64,000 bases of DNA from Kordia algicida OT-1 (GCF_000154725.1 NZ_DS544873.1:3051397-3115396), one strand, 5' to 3'. Positions 7,797-16,697 are shown, counted from the stretch's first letter. The notes: generated from the sequence alone by a model not told the origin. Numbers and translations are program-made.

Positions 7797-9037
7797 AAAA
7801 ACTCAACGAAATAGAACGCGATAAAAATATCGAAATCTTATTCGCTGTCGAATCAGGAAGCAGAGCTTGGGGCTTTGCCTCTCCCGATTCTGACTATGAT
7901 ATTCGCTTTGTTTACAAACACAAAACTGATTGGTATTTGAATCTTTGGGAACAAAAAGATACGATTCAATTTATGACGGAAGACGAATTGGATGGTTCAG
8001 GTTGGGATCTTCGAAAAGCACTCAAATTGCTTTCAAAATCAAATCCTGCGTTACTCGATTGGATCTTCTCTCCTATCGTATACAAAAGTTCGGAAACATT
8101 TTTAGAAGAAATAAAAATAGTTGCGCAAAACAATTTCAATCCTGTGGCAGGTTTCTTTCATTATCACAACATGAATCGAACGTTTGAAGCTACGTTGAAC
8201 ACTAAAAAAATGACTTTAAAAAGTTATTTCTACGCGATTCGAACTGCGTTATGCGCCAATTGGATTTATAAAAAAGAGACAATTCCGCCAGTAAATTTTC
8301 GGGAATTATATCCGCTTTTAGATAAAGAATCTAGCTTGCTTTTAGATGAATTAATCCTGCTAAAAAGTAAACACATTGAAAAAAGTAACGAGCCAATTGA
8401 TACACGTTTGATCGATTTAGCGAAAGGTATTATTGCTGAAAATAATGAAGTTCGAAACGATTTAAAGAACATAAAACCAAATCCTGAAGACTTTACTACC
8501 TTGTTCCGAAAACAATTTGGTGTGCTAGATTTGAAAGTAGAAGTAAAACATTTAGCACGACTAATCGAGTCAAAATCTGTAACGAATTACGATGCGCAAC
8601 TTGGTGAAGTATATTGTGATATTTTTGAACGAAATCACAAGCAAGACGATTTTAAAACAATCATTCAAAAACTATACAAAAATCCGCTCATCAACAATCA
8701 AAAAATTAACAAAGACGATTTTGATTCTGTTGATGAAAAAACTGCAAAAAACATACTAATTTCTTCCATTATAAAGGAATGCAAATACGGAGAACATTAT
8801 ATGAAATGGCATGAAGCTGCACAACTCGCAGATGTATTTCTGAACAGTTTTGAAGATATTGAAACCATATATATAAATTCATATTGGGAAAAAGCTTTAG
8901 TTAGCAAACCTTTATATCCAGACGAATTAGATTTAGGAGGTTGGACAAACATTAGTTGGAGTTATTGGTACGATTACGGCTTATTTGTCGTTTCAAAAAA
9001 CAAAATAGGAGTCATTTGGTTTGGTGATGACAGTTAA
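7778..9037 (+). CDS. RlaP/YcgL-type nucleotidyltransferase with C-terminal extension
   Basis: 419 aa. The N-terminal about 250 residues are the PF10127-type nucleotidyltransferase: ESGSRAWGFASPDSDYDIRFVY, with G27-S28 and D39/D41 as metal ligands. Members of this family accompany RNA ligases and are thought to rebuild RNA 3' ends. The last about 150 residues (from GEVYCDIFERN) form an extra domain ending in a Trp/Tyr-rich segment (WTNISWSYWYDYG) that I do not recognise. It shares its catalytic family with the product of 10043-11104, two genes downstream. The start overlaps the preceding small ORF. Confidence 0.8.
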   Translation: METKILEKLNEIERDKNIEILFAVESGSRAWGFASPDSDYDIRFVYKHKTDWYLNLWEQKDTIQFMTEDELDGSGWDLRKALKLLSKSNPALLDWIFSPIVYKSSETFLEEIKIVAQNNFNPVAGFFHYHNMNRTFEATLNTKKMTLKSYFYAIRTALCANWIYKKETIPPVNFRELYPLLDKESSLLLDELILLKSKHIEKSNEPIDTRLIDLAKGIIAENNEVRNDLKNIKPNPEDFTTLFRKQFGVLDLKVEVKHLARLIESKSVTNYDAQLGEVYCDIFERNHKQDDFKTIIQKLYKNPLINNQKINKDDFDSVDEKTAKNILISSIIKECKYGEHYMKWHEAAQLADVFLNSFEDIETIYINSYWEKALVSKPLYPDELDLGGWTNISWSYWYDYGLFVVSKNKIGVIWFGDDS

Positions 9038-9051
9038 AAAAAACATACAAA

Positions 9052-10041
9052 ATGGGCGGAAATCTATTTAAATTAGGGCGCATGCCAAAAGCGAAATATT
9101 TAGAAATTGAAACAGAAATCAGCACGTATCTTTCTCAGAAAATAGGCGCTGACAACTTTCGAATTCCGCGGTATTATGATGATAAAGCCGATTTTGGCGA
9201 TTTGGATGTGTTGGTAAATATTTCCGCTGTGGCGGATTGGGAACGTATCAAAACTCAGATTTTGAACGATTTAAACATTCAGCAACACAAATCGGTTGGA
9301 AACGTGTTTAGTACAGTTTACAAAAATTTGCAAGTAGATTATTTTACGAAAGAAGAAGCCTATTTTTTAGCGACGTATAACTTTTTAAGTTTTAACGATG
9401 TCGGAAATATCATTGGAAGAATCTTTCGTCGATTCAATCTTAAATATGGTGAAAAAGGATTACATTATGTATTTAGAAGAACGAGCGAAGAAAGCTATTC
9501 CAAAGACATACTAATTACTAACGATTTCAAAAAAATATTTGCGTTTCTTGGTTTAGATTATTCCGTTTGGGAAACAGGTTTTGCTTCCAAAAAAGAATTA
9601 TTTGATTGGGTAATTGCCAGCAAGTACTTTTCCACAAAACCGTATTTAGACGAAAACAAGGCAATCAACAAACGAAAAAAAAGACCGACAATGCAAGCGT
9701 TTATTGCTTATTTGAAAGAAAATGACATTATTCGTGAACCTAAATTTTTAGAAAAAGATCACTATCTAGAAATGATTGCTGATTATTTTCCAGAAACAAA
9801 TCTTTTTGAGCAAATTCGCATTGAAAAAGAACGAGAAAAATACATCAATACGATCAAACAAAAATACAACGGAAGAATCATCATGGAACTGTTTCCTGAA
9901 ATCAAAGGAAGAAACTTGGGGAAATTTATGAATCTATTTCAGGCTCAATTTGACCATTATGAAAAGTATTTCTATAGCGCATCCGCAGAAGAAATCATTG
10001 CACAATTAAAAACATTTCACAGCAATTACAAAAACGACTAA
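9052..10041 (+). CDS. Predicted Pol-beta-fold nucleotidyltransferase
   Basis: 329 aa. KADFGDLDVLVNI places the two metal-binding acids at D50 and D52, and a third candidate lies in LQVDYFTKEE, about residue 103. The spacing suits a Pol-beta-like nucleotidyltransferase without the G-S-R-A-Y-G loop of its neighbours. The C-terminal half is helical, with a conserved-looking IKQKYNGRIIMELFPEIKGRNLGKFM, a segment resembling a CCA-adding-enzyme-like helical body (weak inference). It sits 14 nt after one RlaP-type gene and 1 nt before another, so three different nucleotidyltransferases are co-expressed. Confidence 0.7.
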   Translation: MGGNLFKLGRMPKAKYLEIETEISTYLSQKIGADNFRIPRYYDDKADFGDLDVLVNISAVADWERIKTQILNDLNIQQHKSVGNVFSTVYKNLQVDYFTKEEAYFLATYNFLSFNDVGNIIGRIFRRFNLKYGEKGLHYVFRRTSEESYSKDILITNDFKKIFAFLGLDYSVWETGFASKKELFDWVIASKYFSTKPYLDENKAINKRKKRPTMQAFIAYLKENDIIREPKFLEKDHYLEMIADYFPETNLFEQIRIEKEREKYINTIKQKYNGRIIMELFPEIKGRNLGKFMNLFQAQFDHYEKYFYSASAEEIIAQLKTFHSNYKND

Positions 10042-10042
10042 A

Positions 10043-11104
10043 ATGACACTAGAGGAACTCAAAAAATCTGGAAATATCATTTTCGAATGTATCAGCGGAA
10101 GTCGTGCGTACGGATTAGATACGCCAACTTCCGACACAGACATTCGCGGAGTTTTTGTATTGCCAAAATCCACATACTATTCATTGGATTATATCGCACA
10201 GATAAATGACGAAACAAACGATACCGTGTATTATGAATTGCAGAAATTCATTGAATTATGCGCCAAAAACAATCCGAATATTCTAGAATTACTCAATGTT
10301 TCTGAAGATTGCATCTTACAAAAAAATCCATTATTCGACAGTATCAAACTAGCAACTTTTCTATCCAAACAATGCGAGAAATCGTTTGCAAACTACGCGT
10401 TTACACAAATCAAAAAAGCACGTGGTTTGGAAAAGAAAATCGTCAATCCGATGGAAAAAGAGCGCAAATCTGTCTTGGATTTCTGTTATATCTACGATAA
10501 TGGCACTTCCATTCCGTTGCAAACATTTTTAGTCAATAAAAATATCAAACAAGAAGATTGTGGCATTGCAAACATTCCGCATTTAAAAGATTGTTACAAT
10601 CTATATCACAACGAAAATATTCCCTACAAAGGAATCATAAAAAGTGAAAAAGCAAACGAATTGGCGCTGAGTTCCATCCCAAAAGGCGAACCAACAATCG
10701 GATTGTTATTTTACAACAAAGACTGTTACTCTAGCTATTGCAAAAAACACAAAGAATATTGGAATTGGGTAAAAAAACGAAATGACGAACGTTACAAAAC
10801 AACAGTTTCACACGGAAAAAATTACGATGCTAAAAACATGATGCATACATTTCGTTTGTTGCATATGGCAAAAGAAATCGCCACGGAAAATACCATTCAT
10901 GTCAAACGTCCAGATCGTGAGTTTTTACTTGATATCAAACACGGAAAATTTGAATATGACGAATTGGTCACTTGGGCAACCAAATTAAAAACAGAATTGG
11001 AAACATTATATGCTAATTCCAATTTGCCAGAACGTCCAAATTTGAAAACCATCAACGAATTATTAATGAACATCAGAACTGAGTTTTACAACCAAAAATC
11101 GTGA
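10043..11104 (+). CDS. RlaP/YcgL-type nucleotidyltransferase
   Basis: 353 aa. CISGSRAYGLDTPTSDTDIRGVF carries G19-S20 and D31/D33. This is the textbook PF10127 signature; the length fits the family and there is no C-terminal extension. Such proteins occur next to RNA ligases and RtcB and are predicted to add nucleotides to RNA. The stop codon overlaps the GTG start of the next gene (GTGA), so translation is coupled. Confidence 0.83.
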   Translation: MTLEELKKSGNIIFECISGSRAYGLDTPTSDTDIRGVFVLPKSTYYSLDYIAQINDETNDTVYYELQKFIELCAKNNPNILELLNVSEDCILQKNPLFDSIKLATFLSKQCEKSFANYAFTQIKKARGLEKKIVNPMEKERKSVLDFCYIYDNGTSIPLQTFLVNKNIKQEDCGIANIPHLKDCYNLYHNENIPYKGIIKSEKANELALSSIPKGEPTIGLLFYNKDCYSSYCKKHKEYWNWVKKRNDERYKTTVSHGKNYDAKNMMHTFRLLHMAKEIATENTIHVKRPDREFLLDIKHGKFEYDELVTWATKLKTELETLYANSNLPERPNLKTINELLMNIRTEFYNQKS

Positions 11105-11808
11105 ACGCTTTACTAGACATCGCTTATTCCTGCAAAAGTTTCCTTTCGGACGAATGGAAAACAAAATATGGTGCGTTTTTACAAAACGAACACTTGTCAT
11201 TATTAGCGCGGAATGTCAATGCGTTGTATCGAAATGATTACACAAAAACACAAGGAAAACCACATTTTGAAGAAGAAATCGTTCCTGATATCAAAGAAGC
11301 GTTTTCCATCTTCAAAGAACAATTTAAAGTCTTAAAAAAGTATCATTTTGAATGGAATGTGATGACACGAAACGCCTTTGCAACAGCTTTAGAAGCGACT
11401 GATTTTAAAAATATTTTGATACTTTCAGGACAGCGATTGACTTCCGCGAGCATTCAAGATGAACATGGAATTCCGCCATTGCGAAAAGAACTTTTAAAGT
11501 ACAGTTTTAAACCGCACAACGATCAAATTTCAAAAGCGGTTCGCGCTTGGGAAAAACACGCACAACGCTCTACGGAAAGTTTTTGGGGAACGGTAAAAGG
11601 AACAACGGAAGAAAAAGAACAAAATGTACAAAAACTGATAAAATACATACTGAAACACAAAACGTGGTGGAATGTTTTTACACATTACAAACACGATATT
11701 GTATACGAAGCGCGCATTCCAAGCGGACACGGAATTCGCTGGAAAAAAGCAACCTTAGAACTCATCGGATTTTTAGAACCTTTTGAAGATTTTGACCATG
11801 GAAAATAA
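11101..11808 (+). CDS. Unknown protein in RNA-repair operon
   Basis: 235 aa, GTG start overlapping the previous stop by 4 nt. I do not recognise a fold with confidence. Visible features: a Trp/Lys-rich middle (FWGTVKG, TWWNVFTHYKHD) and a distinctive end, VYEARIPSGHGIRWKK...LIGFLEPFEDFDHGK, that looks like a conserved catalytic or binding module. The next gene starts inside its last codons. It must act with the nucleotidyltransferases, given the gene overlap on both sides; the function is open. Confidence 0.6.
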   Translation: MNALLDIAYSCKSFLSDEWKTKYGAFLQNEHLSLLARNVNALYRNDYTKTQGKPHFEEEIVPDIKEAFSIFKEQFKVLKKYHFEWNVMTRNAFATALEATDFKNILILSGQRLTSASIQDEHGIPPLRKELLKYSFKPHNDQISKAVRAWEKHAQRSTESFWGTVKGTTEEKEQNVQKLIKYILKHKTWWNVFTHYKHDIVYEARIPSGHGIRWKKATLELIGFLEPFEDFDHGK

Positions 11809-13165
11809 CGAACAAACCTATAATTTTTCGCAACAAGAATGGGAAACCTGCTTGAAAGTATTGCATGCGCTCAAGGAAAATCCGTTTGAGAATCCAGACA
11901 ATAAACAGTTTGGAACACTCATCACGAAAATTTCTAAAAAAGCAAAAAAGGCAAATCGGAAAGATACTTTTTCAAGCAAAAAACAAGAAGATTTAGAAAC
12001 AATCTTAAACAGTGAAATTTCTAAAAACGCATTGCAAAACACGACTATTTATCAAGACGACAAAAAAATTTCGCAATCGTTTACAAAATTGAATGTTCCG
12101 AAGAATTGTTATTGCTGCAATACTTCCTTTTCGTTGGCGCATTCGTTCTACAATCGCTTGTGTCCTAAATGTGCAGAACTTAATTACGAGAATCGTTTTA
12201 AAAATATAGACTTGACAAATCGCAATATCATTTTAACTGGTGGTCGTGTAAAAATTGGCTATGCAACTGCGCTAAAATTATTGCGTTCTCATGCAAATGT
12301 AACCGTGACAACTCGTTTTCCGGCATGTGCTTTGGAATTATTTCGTCAAGAAAAAGATTATGAAACCTGGAAAGATAATTTAGTCGTTTACGGATTGGAT
12401 TTACGAAATCTGAAATCGGTTGAAAACTTCATTCAGTATTACAAAAACACACATGAAACGCTCGATATTCTTATCAATAACGCAGCGCAAACCATAAAAT
12501 ATACCGATCAATATTACACGCCATTGATTGCAAAAGAACAAAAATTACTCAATGATTTTTCAGAAGTGCAAAATTTAATCGCGAATGAAACTCCTGTGGC
12601 AAATGTAAAACTATTGAACAATCACGTTGAAAAAAGCTTTTTGGAACTCAATCGTTTTGGACAACCTGTAGACAAGCGAGAAAAAAATAGTTGGAATGCT
12701 ACACTCGATGAAATCTCTATGCACGAATTGATTGAAGTCAACTTAATCAATCAAATTTCGCCATACTTTCTCATCAAAGAATTGTTGCCGTTACTCAAAA
12801 AATCTAGCTTTCCGAAGAAACATATTATCAACGTGACTTCTTCTGAAGGGCAATTTAGTTACAACAACAAAACCATGTTTCATCCGCATACCAACATGAC
12901 CAAAGCGGCATTGAACATGATGACTTTAACCTCAGCAAAAACCTTTGAAGAAGATCATATTTACATGAATGCGGTTGATGTGGGTTGGGTTTCAACAGGA
13001 GCAAGCGAAACCTTGCGAAAAAAACAATTTGAAAAAGGATACATTCCGCCGCTTGATCCCGTAGATGGCGCAGCGAGAATCATACATCCAATTTATGAAA
13101 ACGAAAAAAACAATACTATATTTACAGGAAAGTTATTAAAAAACTACGTTGTTGTAGATTGGTAA
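11798..13165 (+). CDS. SDR-family protein with N-terminal zinc ribbon
   Basis: 455 aa from the ATG at 11798, which overlaps the previous gene by 11 nt; an in-frame TTG lies 15 nt upstream. Residues about 100-130 have two C-x2-C knuckles (CYCC and CPKC), a zinc ribbon. A Rossmann domain follows (ILTGGRVKIGYATA, then LINNAAQ, then VNVTSSEGQ-type strands). In the usual Y-x3-K site the sequence reads T-N-M-T-K-A-A-L, so the catalytic tyrosine is replaced by threonine. It may bind NAD(P) or an ADP-ribose-like ligand rather than act as a standard dehydrogenase. It ends the operon that starts at operator C. Confidence 0.72.
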   Translation: MENNEQTYNFSQQEWETCLKVLHALKENPFENPDNKQFGTLITKISKKAKKANRKDTFSSKKQEDLETILNSEISKNALQNTTIYQDDKKISQSFTKLNVPKNCYCCNTSFSLAHSFYNRLCPKCAELNYENRFKNIDLTNRNIILTGGRVKIGYATALKLLRSHANVTVTTRFPACALELFRQEKDYETWKDNLVVYGLDLRNLKSVENFIQYYKNTHETLDILINNAAQTIKYTDQYYTPLIAKEQKLLNDFSEVQNLIANETPVANVKLLNNHVEKSFLELNRFGQPVDKREKNSWNATLDEISMHELIEVNLINQISPYFLIKELLPLLKKSSFPKKHIINVTSSEGQFSYNNKTMFHPHTNMTKAALNMMTLTSAKTFEEDHIYMNAVDVGWVSTGASETLRKKQFEKGYIPPLDPVDGAARIIHPIYENEKNNTIFTGKLLKNYVVVDW

Positions 13166-13177
13166 AATATAAAAGAT

Positions 13178-13277
13178 GCAACAGTAGTTCAAGATAATTG
13201 GAAGAATATCGTCAACATAACGAAGGTTGCGGAGCCTGTGCTGAACTTGTTTCAGTATTCGAGTCCCGTCTGTTGCT
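13178..13277 (+). tRNA. tRNA-like gene with REP hairpin in T-arm
   Basis: Acceptor GCAACAG/CTGTTGC pairs 7/7. D-stem GTTC/GAAT and an anticodon stem TCGT/ACGA with loop CAACATA are present; the anticodon reads ACA, but position 33 is not U, so the identity is doubtful. A 25-nt REP-like hairpin (13233-13257) lies between the 5' T-stem (GCGG) and the T-loop TTCGAGT. No encoded CCA. Confidence 0.65.
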
Positions 13278-13311
13278 CCTTTAAAAAATAATAAGAAATT
13301 TTGATACGCAA

Positions 13312-13382
13312 AGATTGATAGTTTAATTGGAAGAACACTTGGCTCATAACTAGAGGTGCGAGTTCAAGTCTCGCTCAATCTT
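13312..13382 (+). tRNA. tRNA-Met-like (CAT)
   Basis: Acceptor AGATTGA/TCAATCT pairs 7/7, the T-arm GCGAG-TTCAAGT-CTCGC is perfect, anticodon loop CTCATAA. The anticodon stem has a mismatch at its base. No CCA encoded. Confidence 0.75.
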
Positions 13383-13398
13383 TGTACAAAAAAACGGC

Positions 13399-13472
13399 AG
13401 TGATAGTAGCTCAACTGGAAGAGCACTTGCCCGACACGCAAGGGGTTTTGAGTTCAAATCTCAAGTATCATA
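13399..13472 (+). tRNA. tRNA-Val-like (GAC)
   Basis: T-arm TTGAG-TTCAAAT-CTCAA is perfect; anticodon stem CTTGC/GCAAG with loop CCGACAC. Acceptor GTGATAG/GTATCAT pairs 6/7. Position 33 is C rather than U. Confidence 0.7.
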
Positions 13473-13487
13473 TAAAAATACATACGA

Positions 13488-13559
13488 GTGTTGGTAGTTT
13501 AACTGGAAGAACACCTGGCAACCACTCAGGAAGTGCGAGTTCAAACCTTGCGCAACACT
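13488..13559 (+). tRNA. tRNA-Gly-like (ACC)
   Basis: Acceptor GTGTTGG/GCAACAC pairs 6/7, T-arm GCGAG/CTTGC, anticodon loop CAACCAC. An A34 glycine anticodon and lack of U33 are unusual for bacteria. Confidence 0.65.
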
Positions 13560-13573
13560 CGTTCCATACTGCA

Positions 13574-13646
13574 ACAGTAGTAGCTCAGTTGGAAGAGCGC
13601 ATGCCTGTCACGCATGAGGTCGCGAGTTCGAACCTCGTCTACTGTT
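13574..13646 (+). tRNA. tRNA-Asp (GTC)
   Basis: Acceptor ACAGTAG/CTACTGT 7/7, anticodon CATGC-CTGTCAC-GCATG, T-arm GCGAG-TTCGAAC-CTCGT. The best-formed member of the first tRNA group. Confidence 0.85.
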
Positions 13647-13677
13647 GCTTTTTTTTAACAAATACAAACATGTAACC

Positions 13678-13902
13678 ATGAAATACGCATTAGAAAAAAC
13701 CACCAATACGCATATTTTAGAAGCGGAAAACATAAAGGTTCGCTATTCGGTTGGCAGTACACAAGTATTGCAAATTGAAGGTGAAGGAATCGTTTCACAT
13801 GGAGAACACGGAATTATAAAAACAGAAAGCAAATATGTGATTAAATATGTGCAACAAGAATTTAATCCTGTAACTCGAATTATTGAAAATGCTTTTGATT
13901 AA
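13678..13902 (+). CDS. Small protein, unknown
   Basis: 74 aa from the ATG at 13678, 32 nt after a tRNA. The sequence MKYALEKTTNTHILEAENI...VLQIEGEGIVSHGEHG...KYVIKYVQQEFNP suggests an all-beta small fold. There is no motif I know. It lies 12 nt before the large repeat protein and is probably co-transcribed with it and perhaps with the tRNAs. Confidence 0.55.
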   Translation: MKYALEKTTNTHILEAENIKVRYSVGSTQVLQIEGEGIVSHGEHGIIKTESKYVIKYVQQEFNPVTRIIENAFD

Positions 13903-13914
13903 GAGTTTAGCATC

Positions 13915-15948
13915 GTGAAAACAATAAAAATACATACGGAAGACGATATTTCTAAAATAACGGAAACAGAAAATATTCGGTTGGAAATATATCTGAAAAA
14001 TGCTGTAATTCCCATTCGTGAAATGAGTGGCGAATTGTACACGCGCGCCATTGGTTGTAAATTTCCAAACTTAACAACGGTTTTCGGATTGGCTTCTTTA
14101 GATGCACATCAAGCGGAATTGCCAAAACTCACAGAAATTCAAGGAAATTTAAACATTCATGGGAATGATATTCAACTTCCTGAATTGCGCAAAGTATTAG
14201 GTGATTTTAAACAACATTATCCTGTTGAATTGCCAAAACTCAAAATAATCACGGGAAAATCAAACGTACTTAAAAGTCGTATTCCAGAAAAATGGCAACG
14301 CGTGCTTTTTCAAAAGGATTTAGACATTTTGGAAGAAGGCGAATTATACAATCTTAGCATTGAAAATTGCAATGTTACCTTGCGTAATAAGGTAATTTAT
14401 GGAAATCTTAAAATTGTCAATGCAAAATTAGATTGCCCAAACCTAGAGACAATTTACGGAAATCTCACTATTGAAATCTCAGATCAATTCAGTCCGTATG
14501 TCGCCAAACCAAGTTTAAATTTTGAAGACATCATTCAAAAAAAAGCAGCAAGTTTATTTGAAAGTCCAAACTTAAAACTAATTCATGGAAATTGTGAAAT
14601 CAGCACAACAAAGCCTATAAATATTGATGTTGAAGAAGTTAAAAATAAAATTCTAATTGAAAAAGGGAGAACATCTTTTCGGAAACTCCAACAATCAGGT
14701 GAACTTCTTGTAAGAGAAAAAGCCAAATTGATCTGTAACACTTTAGTCGAAATAAATAAAAGACTTGTGGTAGGTAGAGATTCTAAACTCACAGCACAAT
14801 CACTCCACAAAATAGGAACGCATTGTGACATAAATTCTAAAATTGATGTTCCTGCACTTAGGTTTGTTGGTGGAGAATTTACAATTCGTGAATTGCAATA
14901 TTTAGGATATAGAAAACCAGAAAATTTATATGAATTCAGAAGCATGCAACAGATAGGGAAAGTTGATTTAAACACCTATTGTAAGTTTCCTAATTTACAA
15001 GAAGTAAAAGGTGTTTGCGGCATTAGAACTCTAGAAAACATAACTGCTGATGTTGCTCCTAAATTGACACAAGTTGGCATATTGGCAATTCGTGAAAAAA
15101 CTTCGCGTATAAAAGACAGATTGCCAAGTTTGCAATATGTTGATACTATGATGTATCAGGAAAACAGCGAGCATCTTACTATAAATCACTTTTTTCATGA
15201 AGTAGAAAACAGAAATACTGAATTTATCATTTCGAAAGAATCATTTTCAATTTGGACAAACATTCGACAAGATAAATTACCCATTCGTAAATTCATCAGC
15301 ATTCTAAAAATGCGTCATATTTCTTTTGATAATTTTTATACACGCGAATTGACTCGCGAATGGAACTACAAAAGCAATCCATCTTTTGATGAAATCATTC
15401 GTTCCATAAAAAAGAAATGGAAAAAAGTAACACCACTAACGTACGAGGAAATATTTCAACTTCATGACTTTTCTTTGCGAAGATTTGCATTCAACTATGT
15501 TGGTGTAGATACGTTTATGAAAAAACTCAAAGCAAAACGTATTGCGACAGAAGGAATTGAAGTACATCATGCTGTGTACGATGAGTTTGGAAATAAATCA
15601 ATGGTTCAAAAACACAACATCTTTGAAATTTATGAAGCTGATTTCAACAAAGTACAACACTTTAGATCATGGCGAGGTGAAAAACAATTGCGTTATGCGG
15701 TAAAATGCTGGTGTACCTCTACCAATCAAGAACACTGGATTTGGATTGAATCAGCATACAAAGATGATCCGCTTGCTGCCATTGCTTCTACCTTTCGAGT
15801 ACATGAAAATGTAATTCCATTCATTAAATGCTTAAAGCGTCAAGGAGATATTCTTTTATGTGAAATGAAACGAAATGTACGACCAGAAGGCACTATTAGA
15901 CCGTTGACCAAAGAAGAATATTTTGGTTTGCTTATTTCAGAATCCTAA
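13915..15948 (+). CDS. Leucine-rich-like repeat protein, unknown
   Basis: 677 aa, GTG start 12 nt after the previous stop. Irregular repeats of about 20-25 residues of the form F/LPxLxxVxGxLxL (CKFPNLTTVFGLAS, LPKLTEIQGNLNI, LPELRKVLGDF, CPNLETIYGNLTI, CKFPNLQEVKGVCGI) indicate a solenoid like atypical bacterial leucine-rich-repeat proteins. There is no signal peptide, so it should act in the cytoplasm. The last about 130 residues (from KKLKAKRIATEGIEVHHAVYD) form a separate domain with LRYAVKCWCTSTNQEHWIWIE that I do not recognise. It sits between two tRNA blocks, so it may bind RNA or a repair partner (inference). Confidence 0.65.
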   Translation: MKTIKIHTEDDISKITETENIRLEIYLKNAVIPIREMSGELYTRAIGCKFPNLTTVFGLASLDAHQAELPKLTEIQGNLNIHGNDIQLPELRKVLGDFKQHYPVELPKLKIITGKSNVLKSRIPEKWQRVLFQKDLDILEEGELYNLSIENCNVTLRNKVIYGNLKIVNAKLDCPNLETIYGNLTIEISDQFSPYVAKPSLNFEDIIQKKAASLFESPNLKLIHGNCEISTTKPINIDVEEVKNKILIEKGRTSFRKLQQSGELLVREKAKLICNTLVEINKRLVVGRDSKLTAQSLHKIGTHCDINSKIDVPALRFVGGEFTIRELQYLGYRKPENLYEFRSMQQIGKVDLNTYCKFPNLQEVKGVCGIRTLENITADVAPKLTQVGILAIREKTSRIKDRLPSLQYVDTMMYQENSEHLTINHFFHEVENRNTEFIISKESFSIWTNIRQDKLPIRKFISILKMRHISFDNFYTRELTREWNYKSNPSFDEIIRSIKKKWKKVTPLTYEEIFQLHDFSLRRFAFNYVGVDTFMKKLKAKRIATEGIEVHHAVYDEFGNKSMVQKHNIFEIYEADFNKVQHFRSWRGEKQLRYAVKCWCTSTNQEHWIWIESAYKDDPLAAIASTFRVHENVIPFIKCLKRQGDILLCEMKRNVRPEGTIRPLTKEEYFGLLISES

Positions 15949-16029
15949 GTGTCAATAGAATTAGAACTATTATAAATAAGGTTTTTCATTTGGAAGAAAC
16001 CTTATAAAAATTACATATTTGCCACACTA

Positions 16030-16146
16030 ATGACAAAAAATTATTTACATATAGCCTCTATTTGTCTGAGAAGTCAGGACACAAATCGCGGAATGGTTGA
16101 ACCATTTTGGCGAAATGAGACGCTTTATGTACATTTTTATCTGTGA
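16030..16146 (+). CDS. Possible 38-aa peptide
   Basis: An ORF MTKNYLHIASICLRSQDTNR and 18 more residues, ending 37 nt before an intrinsic terminator. There is no clear ribosome binding site, and it could equally be part of a small RNA. A hairpin (ATAAGGTTT/AAACCTTAT, about 15975-16006) lies upstream. Confidence 0.25.
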   Translation: MTKNYLHIASICLRSQDTNRGMVEPFWRNETLYVHFYL

Positions 16147-16183
16147 AACATCTTATGAAATAACACAAAAATTATACAAACTG

Positions 16184-16216
16184 TAAAGCGTCTAAGAAAT
16201 TAGGCGCTTTTTTTAT
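16184..16216 (+). terminator. Intrinsic terminator
   Basis: AAAGCGTCTAA / TTAGGCGCTTT stem followed by T residues. It closes the transcript that contains the 38-codon ORF. Confidence 0.85.
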
Positions 16217-16398
16217 GAAAAAAATTTAAAAAATGTTCAAAGCATAGTCAAATAGAAAATAATAGACATTGAAACAAAAAGCAATTGAGAGACAGACAGT
16301 TGGTAAAAAGTTCAATATCCGTTGTATAACGGACAGGGATTTTCATGCCCAAAAACAAATGTAAACATCTGATTATCAGTAAAATAAATCAAAAAAAG

Positions 16399-16430
16399 TT
16401 TGCGTAATCAAAAAATCGTTTTCATATTTG
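16399..16430 (+). promoter_or_regulatory. Bacteroidota-type promoter
   Basis: TTTG at 16399-16402 and CATATTTG at 16423-16430, 20 nt apart, fit the -33/-7 pattern. A TGCGTAA half-site overlaps, but the full regulon palindrome is absent and the spacing differs. Confidence 0.5.
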
Positions 16431-16470
16431 CAACGTCAAAAACAAAAAACGACAACATAAAAAAAATATT

Positions 16471-16614
16471 ATGAATTATACATTACATCACATATCCGCC
16501 TTAGCAAACATTCTCCGATTGCCGGAAAGTTGCTGGAGTCTGTTTTTAAGAGAACAGCAAGGAGATTTTATGTATAGAAAAAAACGGGAGTATTATAAAG
16601 ATACGTTGCGATGA
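16471..16614 (+). CDS. Possible 47-aa peptide
   Basis: An ORF beginning MNYTLHHISALANILRLPES, basic at its end (YRKKREYYKDTLR). It starts 41 nt after a good promoter and is followed by a strong terminator, so the transcript is well delimited; whether the peptide or the RNA is functional is unknown. Confidence 0.4.
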   Translation: MNYTLHHISALANILRLPESCWSLFLREQQGDFMYRKKREYYKDTLR

Positions 16615-16636
16615 TCGTAACTATATACAAACTTTA

Positions 16637-16672
16637 TAAAAGCATCTCCCAAAAAAGAGATGCTTTTTTTTA
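16637..16672 (+). terminator. Intrinsic terminator
   Basis: AAAAGCATCTC / GAGATGCTTTT stem with an AAAAAA-containing loop and a T tail. Confidence 0.9.
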
Positions 16673-16697
16673 TGGTTTATATTTTCTCAGCGTAAGT

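Noticed and set aside
13382-13675. 97-aa ORF (MYKKTAVIVAQLEEHLPDTQG...)
   Set aside because: It reads across three tRNA genes; the repeated VAQLEE and SSNL segments are translations of D-arm and T-arm sequence.
16399-16419. Eighth operator copy (TGCGTAATC...)
   Set aside because: Only the left half-site matches and its distance to the -7 element is 6 nt off; a plain -33/-7 promoter explains it better.
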